A DNA stretch of 64,000 bases. Origin: Volvox africanus. Taxonomy: Eukaryota; Chlorophyta; Chlorophyceae; Chlamydomonadales; Volvocaceae. The DNA lies in the NCBI GenBank assembly GCA_030268105.1, contig BSDZ01000016.1:7501-71500 (forward strand), given 5' to 3'. The notes under the pieces were generated by a model, which saw only the letters and a program-made list of their open reading frames with translations, was not told the origin of the DNA and did not search any database. A program made the translations under genes and the position numbers. Shown here in pieces: positions 21,766-33,951 of the stretch. The number at the start of each line of letters is the position of its first letter. The first letter of the stretch is position 1.

Positions 21766-22283
21766 TTGTGCCTTTGCGCAATTTAACAAGTACATCGGGA
21801 CTAGAGCGCGGGCCAATGCACGCGTCGCAATCTTCCATTCATTTGTCTTTGCATGTTTGTCGAATTCTTCACACCGGCGCTTTATCGCTCAGCGTTCAAT
21901 CTTCTAAACCCTTCCTAGAGCCAGCAGATTAAGTCTTGCAGGCCGCACCCAGGTATGCCAACCTACCACCTGTGCCTTATTCTGTCTCTTTCCCAGTTTT
22001 GTGCATCGCGATCCAATTCTACAATGCTCCCATTCGTGCGCGGCTCCATGCCGCCAAATTACCCTCTTAATGGACAATGCCGCACACGCTTTACTGCGTT
22101 TCGATGCCAACCCTCCTTTTCCTGAATGCCACATGACCCACATCTACTGCTTGCCACCGCCAAGTGAGAAACGCCTAACCGCCTCCCATAACCAACACCA
22201 ACATACTAACGGTTACCTGCTGTGGCTATGGCGTGAAGAAGCCGGAACTGCTAGGATTTGGCGCCAATACTCCCCCCATGTCT

Positions 22284-25200
22284 TTAAACGGCCTTCTGTG
22301 CCATCACCTTCTGTGCGTCTCCCCGTACGGAATACCGGTACAGGCAGTACAAGAACACTGATACGGCCGTTGGTACGGCGATAGACCAAAGCTGTGCAGG
22401 CCCCCGACCACTACCACCACCACTTCCACCGTGCCCCCCGATGCCCCTGTCACTTGATCCCAGCGGTGACTTGATTGTCTCGATTGCCGCTGTCGGGCCA
22501 ACTGCCCGCTCAGCTAAATTCGTTGCCGCCTGGCCCCGTTGCAACCACCAACTAAACGGCAACTCCAGCAGCAGCAACTCAAGATACCACTTCCAGTCAA
22601 GTTGGTTCATCAACAGGGGAAGTACAAGGCTGACGTGGAGCTTGTCGTATTCAGCAGTTACTGCCAGAAGCTGTGCCACCGATGGGGACAGCGGTGCTTC
22701 TGCCGTCCACCACAGCGTCACGGCCAATGTTGCCACGTGCGCTACGTGCGCCAGCAGCCCCGCCCACACCTTCACCCGGCCGTAACTTTGGGGAGAAAGG
22801 ATTCTCAAGAAAAGGTACGGCCAGGCCCTCAACATGTACGACAACAGAATTAGATAGAATATCGCGTTTTGAAGCGCTTGAAGCGAGTCGTTGGGGCCAT
22901 CATAGTTGCAGCCGCCGCCGCCGCAGCCGCTGGTGCTGGCTGCGGCGTTTAGGATGTCCGTATGCCCATTGATCTCCATAATGTGTACGAACATGATGAT
23001 AAGCTGTGCCGGCATACCGACCCAGAGGTCCAACATCACATGCACACGCGCCGCAGCTTCTTCAGCGGTTATTACCGACTCCTTGCTGGACTTTGACGAG
23101 CTCTCATGCATGGCCCTAGGACCCTCCGCCACCGGCGGCGCGACCCCGCGCGCGTCAAGCGGCGCCGCCGCCGCAAGCTCCATCGTTGAGGCGGCGCTGT
23201 GTCGGTCCCTAGGCGGACCCCGCACTATCGACCCTACAAATGAACACACTGCCTTGGCCGAAGCACCCAGGGCGACGGCGCCTGCGCCAGCACAAGTAAC
23301 GGAGGCGGCGGAAGCGGCGGCGGCGGCGGCACCACCCGAGCTGGCATTATTGGCACATGTTGCATCCTGCCGTGCAGGTGTGGTTTTTGGCTGCAACATG
23401 ACCCCACCGCCGCCGCCGCCGCCACCGCGGGTACGTGCACCGGTCGAAAGGTCCAGCCGCAACGGCAGGGCACCTGGCCAACTGCCCATGGAGCCAAGTG
23501 CAGCGGCTGCACCGCCCGCGGGCGCCGCCGCCAGCTCCCGGCCCGCGAATGACGGCGACATCTGCTTCACTATGCTCTTGTACAGCACAGGGGCGCTGTG
23601 GACGCTGCTGTGCGCGCTGCCGTAGACCCCCGAGCCGGACAATCCGCCCATGCTGCCGCCAGGCCCCTTGCCTTTGCTACTGCTGCTGCGGCTGCCGCCG
23701 CTGGTGACACTTCGGACGCTCGTACTGCTGCCGTTGCTGTACGCCTCTGGCAGGCGGGCAAGCCGGTGTGTTGAAGATACGAAGGCTGACGGCAGCCCTG
23801 GGGGCTGCGGCGTCGCCGATAACAGTGGCGGCACAGGCAGTGGCGGAGGCGGTGGCGGCAACGGTGGCGGCAGAGGTGGTGGCGGCAAAGGCGGTGGTGT
23901 CGGCGCCGGTAGCAAGGCTTCCTCCACCGTTGGCAGAGGCCCGCCAGGCGCAATGAATGGCGACTGGTCCTCCTCCACCGCCGTGCTGTGGGGCAAAAGC
24001 CAGCTGTATGTCATGAACGGCGAGGAGTCCGTTCGCGGAGGCGATAGCTCAAAACTGCCTCGGAGGCTGCCTCGTGCGCGACCTGACACTCCTCGCCGAA
24101 TGAACGAGTAGCTGTCGTTGCCGCCGCCACTGTCGCCAACCCCAGGTGCGTGGGTGTGACTAGAAATTTGCGTGGTGCTGTTCGGATAAGTGTTGGTGTT
24201 GGTGTTGGTGTTCATGGTTGCGGCCTGTGCTGCACTGCTATCCGGCCCCCAGAAGCTACTGTTTCCACGGGATAGACACGGACTGCTGCCGGGTACGGCA
24301 ATGCTGCTGCTCGCCACGTCCAGGTCCTCCGCTGCACCCCCTGTTTCAGCCGTATTGTATGGCACAAACACCGTCCGATAAAGATTATCCCTGTCGCTGT
24401 CGCTGTCGCTACAAAAATCCTGCAAGCAATGCGGAATGCGTTGTCTCAGCAATTTGGTGAACGTCCTGTGATGCCCCTAACCTCGAATATCCCTTAAATA
24501 TCGACATTTGGTCAGACAAATACATAAAATCCGTTACGAAAGCTTTTAGATTTTAAGCTGTGCACAAGGATGAGGTCTTGATGGGCCTTCAGGTCCCAGA
24601 TGCCAGCATTATCGCTGCAAGTACGGTGATGCGACAACACCATAGATCAAGACCTTGTCCTGCAATCCTGGTTTGGCAAAAGGTATAACTGCAGATATAA
24701 GCTTATAAAGAAAAATGAAACACCCACTCACCTGCTCCGCCCCTGCACTTGCCCCTTGCATGGATATCTCCTCCGTCAGCGGCGGAGGCGACTGCTGCTG
24801 CGATGCCGGCGGAGGCGGGATCGGCAGCGATGGCGGGGACGTTTCCGGTGAGGAAAACATTTGTCGTCGTACAGGAGGAGCGGCCACAGCAGTGCCGCCG
24901 AATGGGTTGACGGATGTCACCGCCGCCGCCGCCGCTGCCGCTGCCGCGAGCTGATCCAATGCCGTCTGTAGCTCCGAAACCAAGTGACATTCACGTACGG
25001 GCCGCGGTGCTGCTGCCGCAGCCACATCGGTGTCCACCGTCACTGGGGACCTCCCGCTGAGTGGCCGCAGCGGAGCTGCTGACGCGGCTGGCTGATGTAG
25101 CGCCTCCAGGCGCCGTTGCAAAGCCACCGCCGGGCCCTCAACCACACCCAAGATTACCGTCTGCGCCGACAGGACGTGGGACAGCACATTCAGCAGGTCG

Positions 25201-28200
25201 TGGGTGCGCAGGAAGCCCGCCACCACCATCAGCACGTCAATCCACACTGTGAAAGGGACCCATGGGTCACTCCCCAGCACCATTGGCCCTGCCGCCGCAC
25301 CCGGCGGCGGCGCAATGGGTACTCGGGGGCGGTGGCGCGCCGCCGATGCGAGCGGCGACGCGGCTCCTGACGCAAATGAGGGCAGAGCGAGTGCTGCCGA
25401 CAGCGAGGATGTTGTTGTTGTGCATAAGGGCATGCCAAGGGCCGCGGGACCAGAGCGCTGCCGAGCGGACAGCAGCCGTGACACAGACCGTCCCACAGGG
25501 GCTGACGACGGCGGCAGCGGCCGCCGGTTGAAGCAGAAGTCTAGGTCCTGTACAAATGGAATCCAATGTTCGTCCACGACTCGACGTTCAGCCTCCAACC
25601 GTGCCGCCGCCGCCGCCGCCGCCGCCAACGCGCTGTCGGTAGCGATGCTGACGGCATACGGGTGCACTAGTTCCAGCTGCTCGTCTACCATCCTGCTGTA
25701 CAGCGACATCAGCTCCCCCGCCGCGGCCACCGGCATGATGGCCATGGCAGACACTGTAAGGAACGGACAGGGACCCGCTCGTTCAGCATTCGCCCTCTGC
25801 CGCCTGGGTGCCGTCCCTGCTGGGTTTGGAAGCATCGGTGGCAGACCCAGCACGTGGACAGCGGCGACGCCGGGTCGCGCACCCCTCAACTCAATCCGAT
25901 ACCGAAAAGAAGTCCTGGCGGCGGCACGGACCACGCCGCCGCCACCTTCGAGACCGACTTCGGCGGCCAGATGCCGCTCGTCGTACAGTACACGATTGCC
26001 TTGGATCACTAGAATACGGCACGGCGGCGGCGGCGGCGAGGAGGATTCTGGACATCGCGAGCTACTGCCGTCACCTCCGTCGCCTGCTGGCAACAGCACC
26101 ACAGTAGCGATAGCACGGCCAACCTCTCCTCCGCCGCCATTGCCACTACCGCCGCCGCCGCCGCCGCTGGCAGCACCTTCCTCGCTCAATAGTTCCGCGC
26201 AAGGAGGATGAAGCAGCATCGTGTACGGCACTGGCATTGGACCATGTCTTGGAGCCGCCGCGGTGTCCAACATTAGCAACGTGCTCCCGACACGAGCAGC
26301 CGCTATGATCGATACGGCCTCCAAAGCACCTCCTGGGCCCTCGACGCGTTGTGCGGCGCTCCTGGTGGCACCTGAACGCGGAGATTCCTGACCCGTTAGC
26401 CCTCTCGTCCCCAATACGGCGCGGTCCGCACTCTCATCATAGTGCCACTGTTGCCGTGGCGGTGTTGCTGGCGACGATAAGGCAGCAGGTGGGCGATGAG
26501 GCGCCGGCAGTGCCGGTAACGGCAGTGCCGGCGGCGGCGCCTCGACTTCCCAAAAGTCCGCGCTGCTCATGCTGCTGCCCCACTCACTGCTGGATGAGGA
26601 GAGTTCCATGGCGTCTTGCCGTGCGTGAGTCGGCGACGCAGACGGAGAAGATGCGTCCGTCGCCTCTAATGCCGCGGCTCTTGTGACAGGCATGTGGAGC
26701 AGCGGCCACAACTCCGGCGCCATTGGCTGAACCCGGTTTCGTCCATCGCTGCCGGGACTTGCGCTCGGACTGGGGCTGGGGCTGGGGCTGAACCCCCCGT
26801 GTGTAAGGGGCGGGCCAGGTGCAAAATCTGCAGCGGACCGACCACCAGGGCTACACCAAGGAAAATCGACCGCAGCGGCAGCGGCGCGCTGATCTGTGCC
26901 GGGGCTGTAATATACGTGACGACCACCATCGCCGCCGCCGCCGCCGCCGTCACCGTCGCCGTCGCCGCTGCTGCTGCCATTCACGTTATCGTCTTGCACA
27001 TGTTGACCAGCATCGTCAGGCAGTGGCCAGTCCTTTATTATACCGACGGCGCCACCGGCGCTGCGGCCGGCAGCCTTGGCAACGGCGGTGGCATCGGAAG
27101 GCGGAGAGCTCGTTACAAGTCTCCCCCTTGGGTCAGCAGCAGCCTCTTCAGGAATAGGAGGTTCGTACGGCACAGTCGGTGGTGTTTGCACCTGGGACAG
27201 CAGGCTGTGGGAACTCTGTGCCCTCAGCGTGTCATGCTCCTGGAGCGGTGGCCAAGTCGCAGCGGCGAACTCTGACGGCTCAAGCGCGACCTGCAAGCTT
27301 GCCAATATGCTGTGCGCCGCCCATGCGTGGCCAATAGCCTCGTCTCCCGGCGCTTCCCAGGCTCTGTTGCCGCGCAACATCCGCCCCGACCCTCCCCGCC
27401 CTGCCGGTCCTCCAGGCCCCGCTGAGACCGCCGCCCGCTGCCATTCCGCGCCCACGGGCTGAGGCTGAGGCGCGTCCATTGCAACATCGCTTCGCAGCCC
27501 GACCCCAGCTGGCGGAGGCGACGTCGACTGCGTCGCTGCCGCCGGTCCCACCGCTGCCGCCGCGCCACGTGACAGCTCTCTAGCACCCGCCAGTACCCTC
27601 CCGGGTAGGTGCCACCAGAGGTACACAATTAAGTGAATGCAGCCCGGTAGCGCTAGCCAGCTGGCCATGTGTGGGCACGTCTGCGGCCAGAGGGCCTCCC
27701 TGGACTGAGCCAGCACTGTCTGCGTCGCCTCCACTGCTGCCGCCGCTAGCTGCTCGAAGCCGGGCCGCCTGGCGCCACCGACCACAGTTGCAGCAGGATG
27801 ATTCCCCTGACTATCTCCCTCCGCCGCGTCAGGGGCTGCGGCAGTGCCAGCGGCCGCCGCGGCCCCGCCGCGGCCGCCCCCGCTGCCGCCCCCGCTGCCG
27901 CCCCCGCTGCCGCCCCCGCTGCCGCGCACGTGTCCACGATCATGGCCCCACGATGACATAATTCCACTATGGACTCCGTCGCTGCTGCTGGCAAGCTGAA
28001 CGCCATTCGCATGGGAGCCGTACGACGTGGCACTGGCATCCCCGGCAGACGCGCCCCGACCGCAAGGGCTTTTAGGTGCGCTGGCGCCAGTGAGGCTGCG
28101 CCGCAGCGACGCGACGCTCATTCGTCGGATGGGCGACGATAGCGGCCCGTCACGCAGCTTAAGGCTGACAAATGCGTGCTGGCGGGGGCTGGTATAAAGG

Positions 28201-30074
28201 CAGCTCTGCGGTAGGGGGGAGCCCCCGGACGCCGCGGAGAGCCGCACAGTAGCAGCCCCAGCGGCGGTGGCTGTGGCGCAGCCGCCACTGCCGCCGCCGC
28301 CGCCGCCGCTGCTGCCGCCGCTGCCGCCGCTGCTGCTGCTGCCGCCGCCGCTGCCGCCGCTGCTGCCGCCGCTACCAAACGTCACAGCGCTCGTGCTGCC
28401 AGCAATGGACCGTTCTGCGGGTGCGCTGGCGACCGCTGTGCCGGGAGTTGCAGATCCCATCCCGCCTCCACCATAGCACGCACCGACGCCCGCGCGGCCA
28501 CCATAATCGCCAGCAGCGCCGCGACAATCGCTGTCGCTATCACTGCATTCGATGACCCGGCCCAATGCGAAGCCACCGCTGCCGTCGTTACTATCGACTT
28601 GCGACGGAGTGCTAATTTCCTGCTGGATGCACATTATCTCGTGCGGCCGCAGCGGGCCGCGAGCTCCTCGAATGTTTCGCAACGCTGGGGCGGGCTGCAG
28701 CAGGCTCCCCTCAATCTGTGACACGCCCTGCCTCGGCGCAATGCGGCGGCGAAGCATGTCGCGTTGCCATTGGATGGTGTCCAGCGGGTTTCTTCGCCAA
28801 AGGGAGGTGTCTGCGGGGCCTGATGGAAGGGCGCTACAGCCGCTATTCCCGTTCCACAGGCTATTTCGGTCGCTGGCGCCACTGCTCATTCCGTCCCCCC
28901 CGCCGTCACTGCCGCTGTCGCTCATCCCGCCGCTATTGTCACTGGGAGACAGTTCTTGGTAGGCGTCCGCGCCACCAGCTGGTGCCAGTGCCATATCCAC
29001 CGCTGGTGAGCTCGTTGTGACCCAGTCCAGGCTGCCACCCCAATGGATACTACTGCTCAACACAGCTTCTGTCTCGCTCATGTCGGACGCCTCCGCCGCA
29101 TCGCTCCGTAAAGCCGTGCTGGATCCGGCGGCAGTCGTCGCGGCAGCGGTGCCGCCACTATCATGACCATAGATGCCGATGCCGCCATTCCAGCTCCCGA
29201 CATCACCGTTGTCGGGGAGACACAATCTCTGTATTAGCGCCGAGGTGGGCTTCAGCCCCTGGTCGCTTCCCCCGCTGTGGAGGTCGCTGCATCCGAGAGC
29301 ACTTGCTTTGCTGTCGCTGACCGGTAAGCAGTTGATCGGTGGGATAAGGCTGACGGCGGCAGAAAGGTTACCTAACAGACTGAGGTCCCCTGAACCATGG
29401 GTCGCTGGGAGTGGACCGATCTGCTCGCAGGCCATCAGCGCAGAGGCGTTGGGCCTCCGTACCGCCTCCATGCGCATGGCGTGGGAGTCTTTCATAGGAG
29501 CGTAGGGAACGCTGCACGACAGCAACAGCTTGGCGGGATCGCTTGAAGCTGCGCTGCGGCATAAGGACGGCGAAAAGCTGCTCGCTGCCGCTGCCTGCTC
29601 TCCCAACGGCGGCATGGTGTTGGCGTCCGTTGTTTGATGGCTGGGCATGATGGTTTCGGATCTGGGCGCAGGGTCACTCTGAAAAGGCGCCTGCAGCGAA
29701 CACGCGGCAGCAGCGGTTGAGTGCTGTGGTCCTGCGTCCCCGGCAACATGGTTGGGCATGGTCGAGAAAGTCACCCCAGGCTGCTGCTGTCGCTTCTTTT
29801 GGTGCCACAACAGGCGTCGCATACCGGCGTTCCAGGCCGCTGCGCAGACGGCGACGAGGACTGCGCGCTGGAATGGCGGCAGCAGGAAGAACAGCGCCAG
29901 GCCGACCGCCGCCACAAGGGACGTGAATTGTGGTATCAGCAGCTGCTGGAAAATGCCGCACCACTGCTGTTCTGGACGTTGGGTGCCCTCGGCCCCAGTT
30001 TCTGGCGCATAGCTGCCATTCTCACGGCGCGTCATTTCCTTATTTTTCAAGTTGGGAATTTGACGAAGTTTCAT
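22284..30074 (-). CDS. Giant low-complexity multi-pass membrane protein, unknown function
   Basis: Two long exons join in frame: 30074-24732 ends GAG-CAG|GTGAGT, and 24419-22284 follows TTGCAG and ends in TAA. Together they encode about 2,490 residues. The start is the first ATG of the frame, 14 codons before a second ATG. Hydrophobic segments lie near residues 48-85 (VGLALFFLLPPFQRAVLVAV), 1605-1650 (WIDVLMVVAGFL) and in a cluster at about 2240-2420 (LIIMFVHIMEI, AIFYLILLSYMLRAWPYLFL, VSLVLPLL). Between them are very long Ser/Gly/Ala/Pro-rich regions with homopolymer runs and GGGS-like repeats (27870-27930 and 28118-28378), probably disordered. I recognise no enzyme, transporter or receptor signature. 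It may be a lineage-restricted membrane protein. Small introns inside the first exon cannot be excluded, since the low-complexity frame would hide them. Confidence 0.75.
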
Positions 30075-33000
30075 ACACAGCCTGCAGCCCTAAATCAGGT
30101 CATGATGATGCCGCACGATGAGGTGAGACATCTGTGGCCAAGCACCTTTCGCGCTCTCACGTGGTGATCCTTTATGCCCGGTGTCAACGTTGACAGCGCA
30201 ACCCCCGTTGTAGAAATTACTCTCCTAAAGAAAAATCTAATGCATTTTTATGCTTTTTTATTAAATTTTTGTATGTATTTTTGTATTGGCGTTTAGGATT
30301 GGACAAAACTCTGTGCGGACCCGTGAGCGGCCCATGGGTCGGTTGGATTCTACCGGACGCGCGATAGGCATCGAATCATTGGAAACACCTAGTACCACAA
30401 CACTTGGCATTGCAAAGCTAACACCATGATTACCGTAAATGTTGGGCGGCAACTTCGTAATAATAGTTATCTGAATCCTTGACGATCGGGTTTAGCCACT
30501 GACGCAGTGTCTTGCTCCCTGGATCTCGGTTCCCTGCCAGCAAGATGATCACGATTTCTCTACCGGCTAAAAGGATACTGCATAAAGTCTTTCATGTGAT
30601 ATGCATTAGGGCACGGCAGTCAGGCGTAACGGCAGGAGATTTTCGTGAAGAGAGGCAAAATCGTTTCACTTCCTTCTTACCACAGTTCCATATTTATGCC
30701 TGTCGTCACTCCATTTCTGAATCCTGCTGAACCCTGCTTGGCTGCCGACCACCCCCTCATCATCCGAATGGATTGACACGCCGTGGGAGAAAATTTTGAA
30801 ACTTGAAATCGTATGTACTTCAATCACTCGCGGCTGGAGCGAGTACGCTTTATCAATGCTTCGCCGTCTTTCAGGGCCATGTTAGCGAGAAGGGGTAAAT
30901 CGCACGGAGGAAACAAACCTCGCAAGACTCTATTCCCTTCACAACGTAACAGGCACAGGCCGGAACCTGTTTCCGTATACACAGAAATGCCCTAACATCG
31001 CCCAAGTCTGTCTGAAAATGGGTTCTTGGGATGTTAAATCACAATCATGGAAAGAACCTGGCGCAAACAAACACACTGATTACAGGTCCGCGTGTCATGT
31101 GCAGCGAGTCATGTGAAACTGTCACTCACGCGAGTCAGCAGCTGTCGCAACTGTCGTTTCCTAACCGCTCTTTCGCCAGACTTGTCACGCCGTCAACGGT
31201 GCACTACACGCGTCCACTTTGGCCTTACCGGCTGCCTTCGAACGGCACCAACCATATGCTATCTGAGCGGCTATCAAACGCGGCTTGCGGTTCGCTCCTG
31301 CCTGACTTTATCGCCACACACTGACACGCGGGGCGGTATGAGAAGACCATGTTGGTTATCCGGTCGTCTTGGTGAGGCATATCCGCCAAATGTCCGATAT
31401 CGGCCTCGTGCAACTTAAATGAACTCAGCCTGATCGCAGCCTAGAAAGCGCAACTCTTCAATCAGTCCGTTACCCGAGGCATTCTTTCTTGTCTCGCCAG
31501 CAAACCCGACATGCGGATTAGGAGAGCCCAGGGATAGATACTCCGCACCCGACGCAAATGTGCAGGCTCTCATGTCCCTACTCATCCGTTCGCTGCTCCA
31601 CCCGTACACAACTAAAATGTGGGGAGGAATGCGACGCGGCTTTCGCACGGGCCGCTGGGCAGCAACGTAAAATGTAAGAGTTTTCCATGCGCCCGTCCAG
31701 CGAAACACATGCACGACAGCGTTTGCTTTGCACGCTCCTTTGCCGTGCGCCACGTGGGGCTTTGTAAGCAGCGGCTTCGCCAGAGAGACACCCGATGTTG
31801 GTACCAATGTAGGGGTACCCTTTTGAAGTACAGGCCTGCAGTCCTATTCCTACACGCACGTATTGTACAGGTTTCTTCAATCCAGCGCTGACAGTATTTA
31901 TATATTGGGCCCGGGTTTCCACCATCACTTCCGCCATGACTAGGAGTGCCTCCAACATCCAATTAACAGGGCAACCGCAGCCCCATCTCTGCCCCCATAT
32001 TTCACATAATGATACAAAGAGCGGGCGGCAACCAGTCGTCGACGCCACCGCTACCAATGCATCTTTCTCTGTACGCACCGTGCACCGCCTCGACTGTCAA
32101 GATACGGAACACAATAAACCAACATGTTAAATTGACGCCTTCCTCATGGCGGAACAAGTACCAGGACGAAGGGAGGGTGACCGCACGCCTCCGTATGGAT
32201 CAGCCGTCGGCATGTGTGCTGCAACCACCTTGTTCCCGAATACATCATTAACGTAGAAGAACAAGGGACAATGCGGCCGCAGCCGCCTATGGTACATTAA
32301 CAGCTCTTAGGGTTGCAGCTCGCTCACATGTGGCCGTGGCGCACACATGCGGGGTGAATGCCAGAGCCTCAGCATATGTCCCCACCTGAGATTGTTTGGA
32401 AAAAGGGAGCGGACAACAGAGAGAAACACATCTTGCCGGCTGCCACCCCGCCAAAGCTGTGTGTTGTGGGGGGGGGGCAACGTGCATCTACCCAACATCG
32501 GCGACTGCATATCCATATACGCACCGGAACAACCCAGCAATATATGAGCCTGAAGAAAATGCAACCTGAAGACAAGAAGCTTTGCATTACAGCCGGCCCA
32601 AAGCACATCGCGGCTCTCTTGCCCCATTACAACACAACCCCTTTCATAAGACACCTCACTATTATACCACCGTATGGGTGCATGTACCGTAGAGGACATG
32701 CCAGTAATGCTCTTGTATATTTGCCGCTCAGCAATCACCTACTCTACCCTAACGGCACATCCCCCCGCCCCGCCATCTCTGTTTAACCTGATCCTCTCGC
32801 TTCCAGCAACCTTCGAAGCCACCTTCGTTTTCCCCCACCTCCGTTGCCTATTTTGAATGATGACTCATGAACTCGCCTGACAGCGCTTTATCTCGTATTT
32901 TCCCTGACTAAGTATACAACATAACATGGGCCTTAAAGCCCTCCGCTCCGCTCCATTTCACTTCAGTGCTCTGATGCCTTCTCCTAAAGAGCCACAGCGT

Positions 33001-33099
33001 TCCAGGGAGAGCGGTAAAGAAAGCCACACGTGCTCAGTGCCACTCGCATGTCCCTCGAATCAGAGGGCATTCAGGTCACCCCATCACATGCGCTTAGCA
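30075..33099. other. Intergenic region between the membrane-protein gene and ATG2
   Basis: Apart from the 611-bp duplicated segment at 30821-31431, no exon or RNA gene could be supported. Minus-strand open frames at 31415-32078 and 32307-32738 have no recognisable motif and poor coding texture. The region should contain the promoter of the membrane-protein gene (start 30074, reading left) and the 3' end of the ATG2 transcript. Confidence 0.5.
30821..31431 (+). repeat. 611-bp duplicated segment, copy 1 (intergenic)
   Basis: Read base by base, this segment is identical to 34120-34730 in the same orientation, offset by 3,299 bp. It begins CAATCACTCGCGG and ends GAACTCAGCCT, and the flanks diverge at once on both sides. 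No clear target-site duplication or terminal inverted repeat is visible. A small perfect hairpin (ACTCGC...GCGAGT, 30826-30844) lies at the left end. The open frames inside it are identical in the two copies and resemble no known protein. Confidence 0.97.
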
Positions 33100-33951
33100 T
33101 CAATCCTCCTTGGGGCGCGGTTGCGTTGGATATCCGCCCGCAGGGGCCGCCAGTGGCCGCCCCTCCCCTGACGCTGTTGCGTTGCCACCCGGCAATAGCT
33201 GCCCGCGCAGAGCGCGCCGCACACTACGGAGAGTGCCCTTGAGCTGTCCTTGGAGAGCTGCCGACACGGGTGCTGCTGCCGAAACGCCGCTAATAGCGGC
33301 CGCCGACAGAACCCGCGCCATGCTGCTCACGCTACGCTGCAATTCCGCCGCGGCTGTGACTTGCTGTGAAGCCGACCCAAGGTTGCTTGCCGCACTTGAC
33401 AGGCCTTTCCGCACCGCCTTACTGGCACTTTGGCTCCGTCGCAATCCCCCCCCTCCGCCGCCGCCGTCGCCGGTCCGCTTGCCGCCGCTGCTGCTCCAGC
33501 CACTGTACAGTGAAGCCGCGCGGTCGATGTCTATGCATTCGTCGGCATCCTTCCCGCCCTCCATGCTGTCACTGCCGTCGCCGTCCCGGTTCCCACCGAC
33601 CTCGGTGTCATTCCTGTCCCCATCACTGCTGCCGTCGGCCTCTCCATCGAAGTTGCTGCCATTTGCCTGGTCGCCCGTGCCGTAAACGCATAGAGCGTTG
33701 TTGCTCGCGCGCAACAGCGCCTTCCCTGCACCCGAGGCTGCTTTCCGGCCTGCCAACATCGCCTCACAGACCAGCCGATAGGCGAAGGTCGCGGAGGTGC
33801 GGCGCAGCTGGACAGCCAGCTGGCGGCCAGCAGCAGCAGCGCCCTCGCGACGGGCTAGGTGTCGCGCTGGCGCAGAGACCAGGGCTGCAACGGCAGACCC
33901 GACCTTAACCACGGCATTGATCGGCGCCAGGCCTGTGATGAATTTGTGCGC
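33100..33951 (-). CDS. ATG2: ATG2 last exon
   Basis: Starts after CAACCACAG with AHKFITGLAPINAVVKVGSA, the conserved ATG2 C-terminal block, followed by RTSATFAYRLVCEAMLAG and a long algal tail rich in Ser/Gly/Asp. A second helical piece near the end (VTAAAELQRSVSSMARVLSA) precedes TGA at 33100-33102. Confidence 0.88.
   Translation of the reverse strand, partial: AHKFITGLAPINAVVKVGSAVAALVSAPARHLARREGAAAAGRQLAVQLRRTSATFAYRLVCEAMLAGRKAASGAGKALLRASNNALCVYGTGDQANGSNFDGEADGSSDGDRNDTEVGGNRDGDGSDSMEGGKDADECIDIDRAASLYSGWSSSGGKRTGDGGGGGGGLRRSQSASKAVRKGLSSAASNLGSASQQVTAAAELQRSVSSMARVLSAAAISGVSAAAPVSAALQGQLKGTLRSVRRALRGQLLPGGNATASGEGRPLAAPAGGYPTQPRPKED

Noticed and set aside
22441..29964. Many plus-strand frames rich in Arg/Pro/Ala opposite the membrane-protein gene
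   Set aside because: Shadow frames of GC-rich minus-strand coding sequence; no independent motifs.
31031..31418. 97- and 108-residue plus-strand frames, repeated exactly at 34330-34717
   Set aside because: They are identical only because the 611-bp DNA is identical; no family resemblance, and the second copy is intronic to ATG2 on the other strand.
31415..32078. Minus-strand frames of 130-166 codons downstream of ATG2
   Set aside because: No recognisable motif and no continuity with the ATG2 stop at 33100; probably chance.
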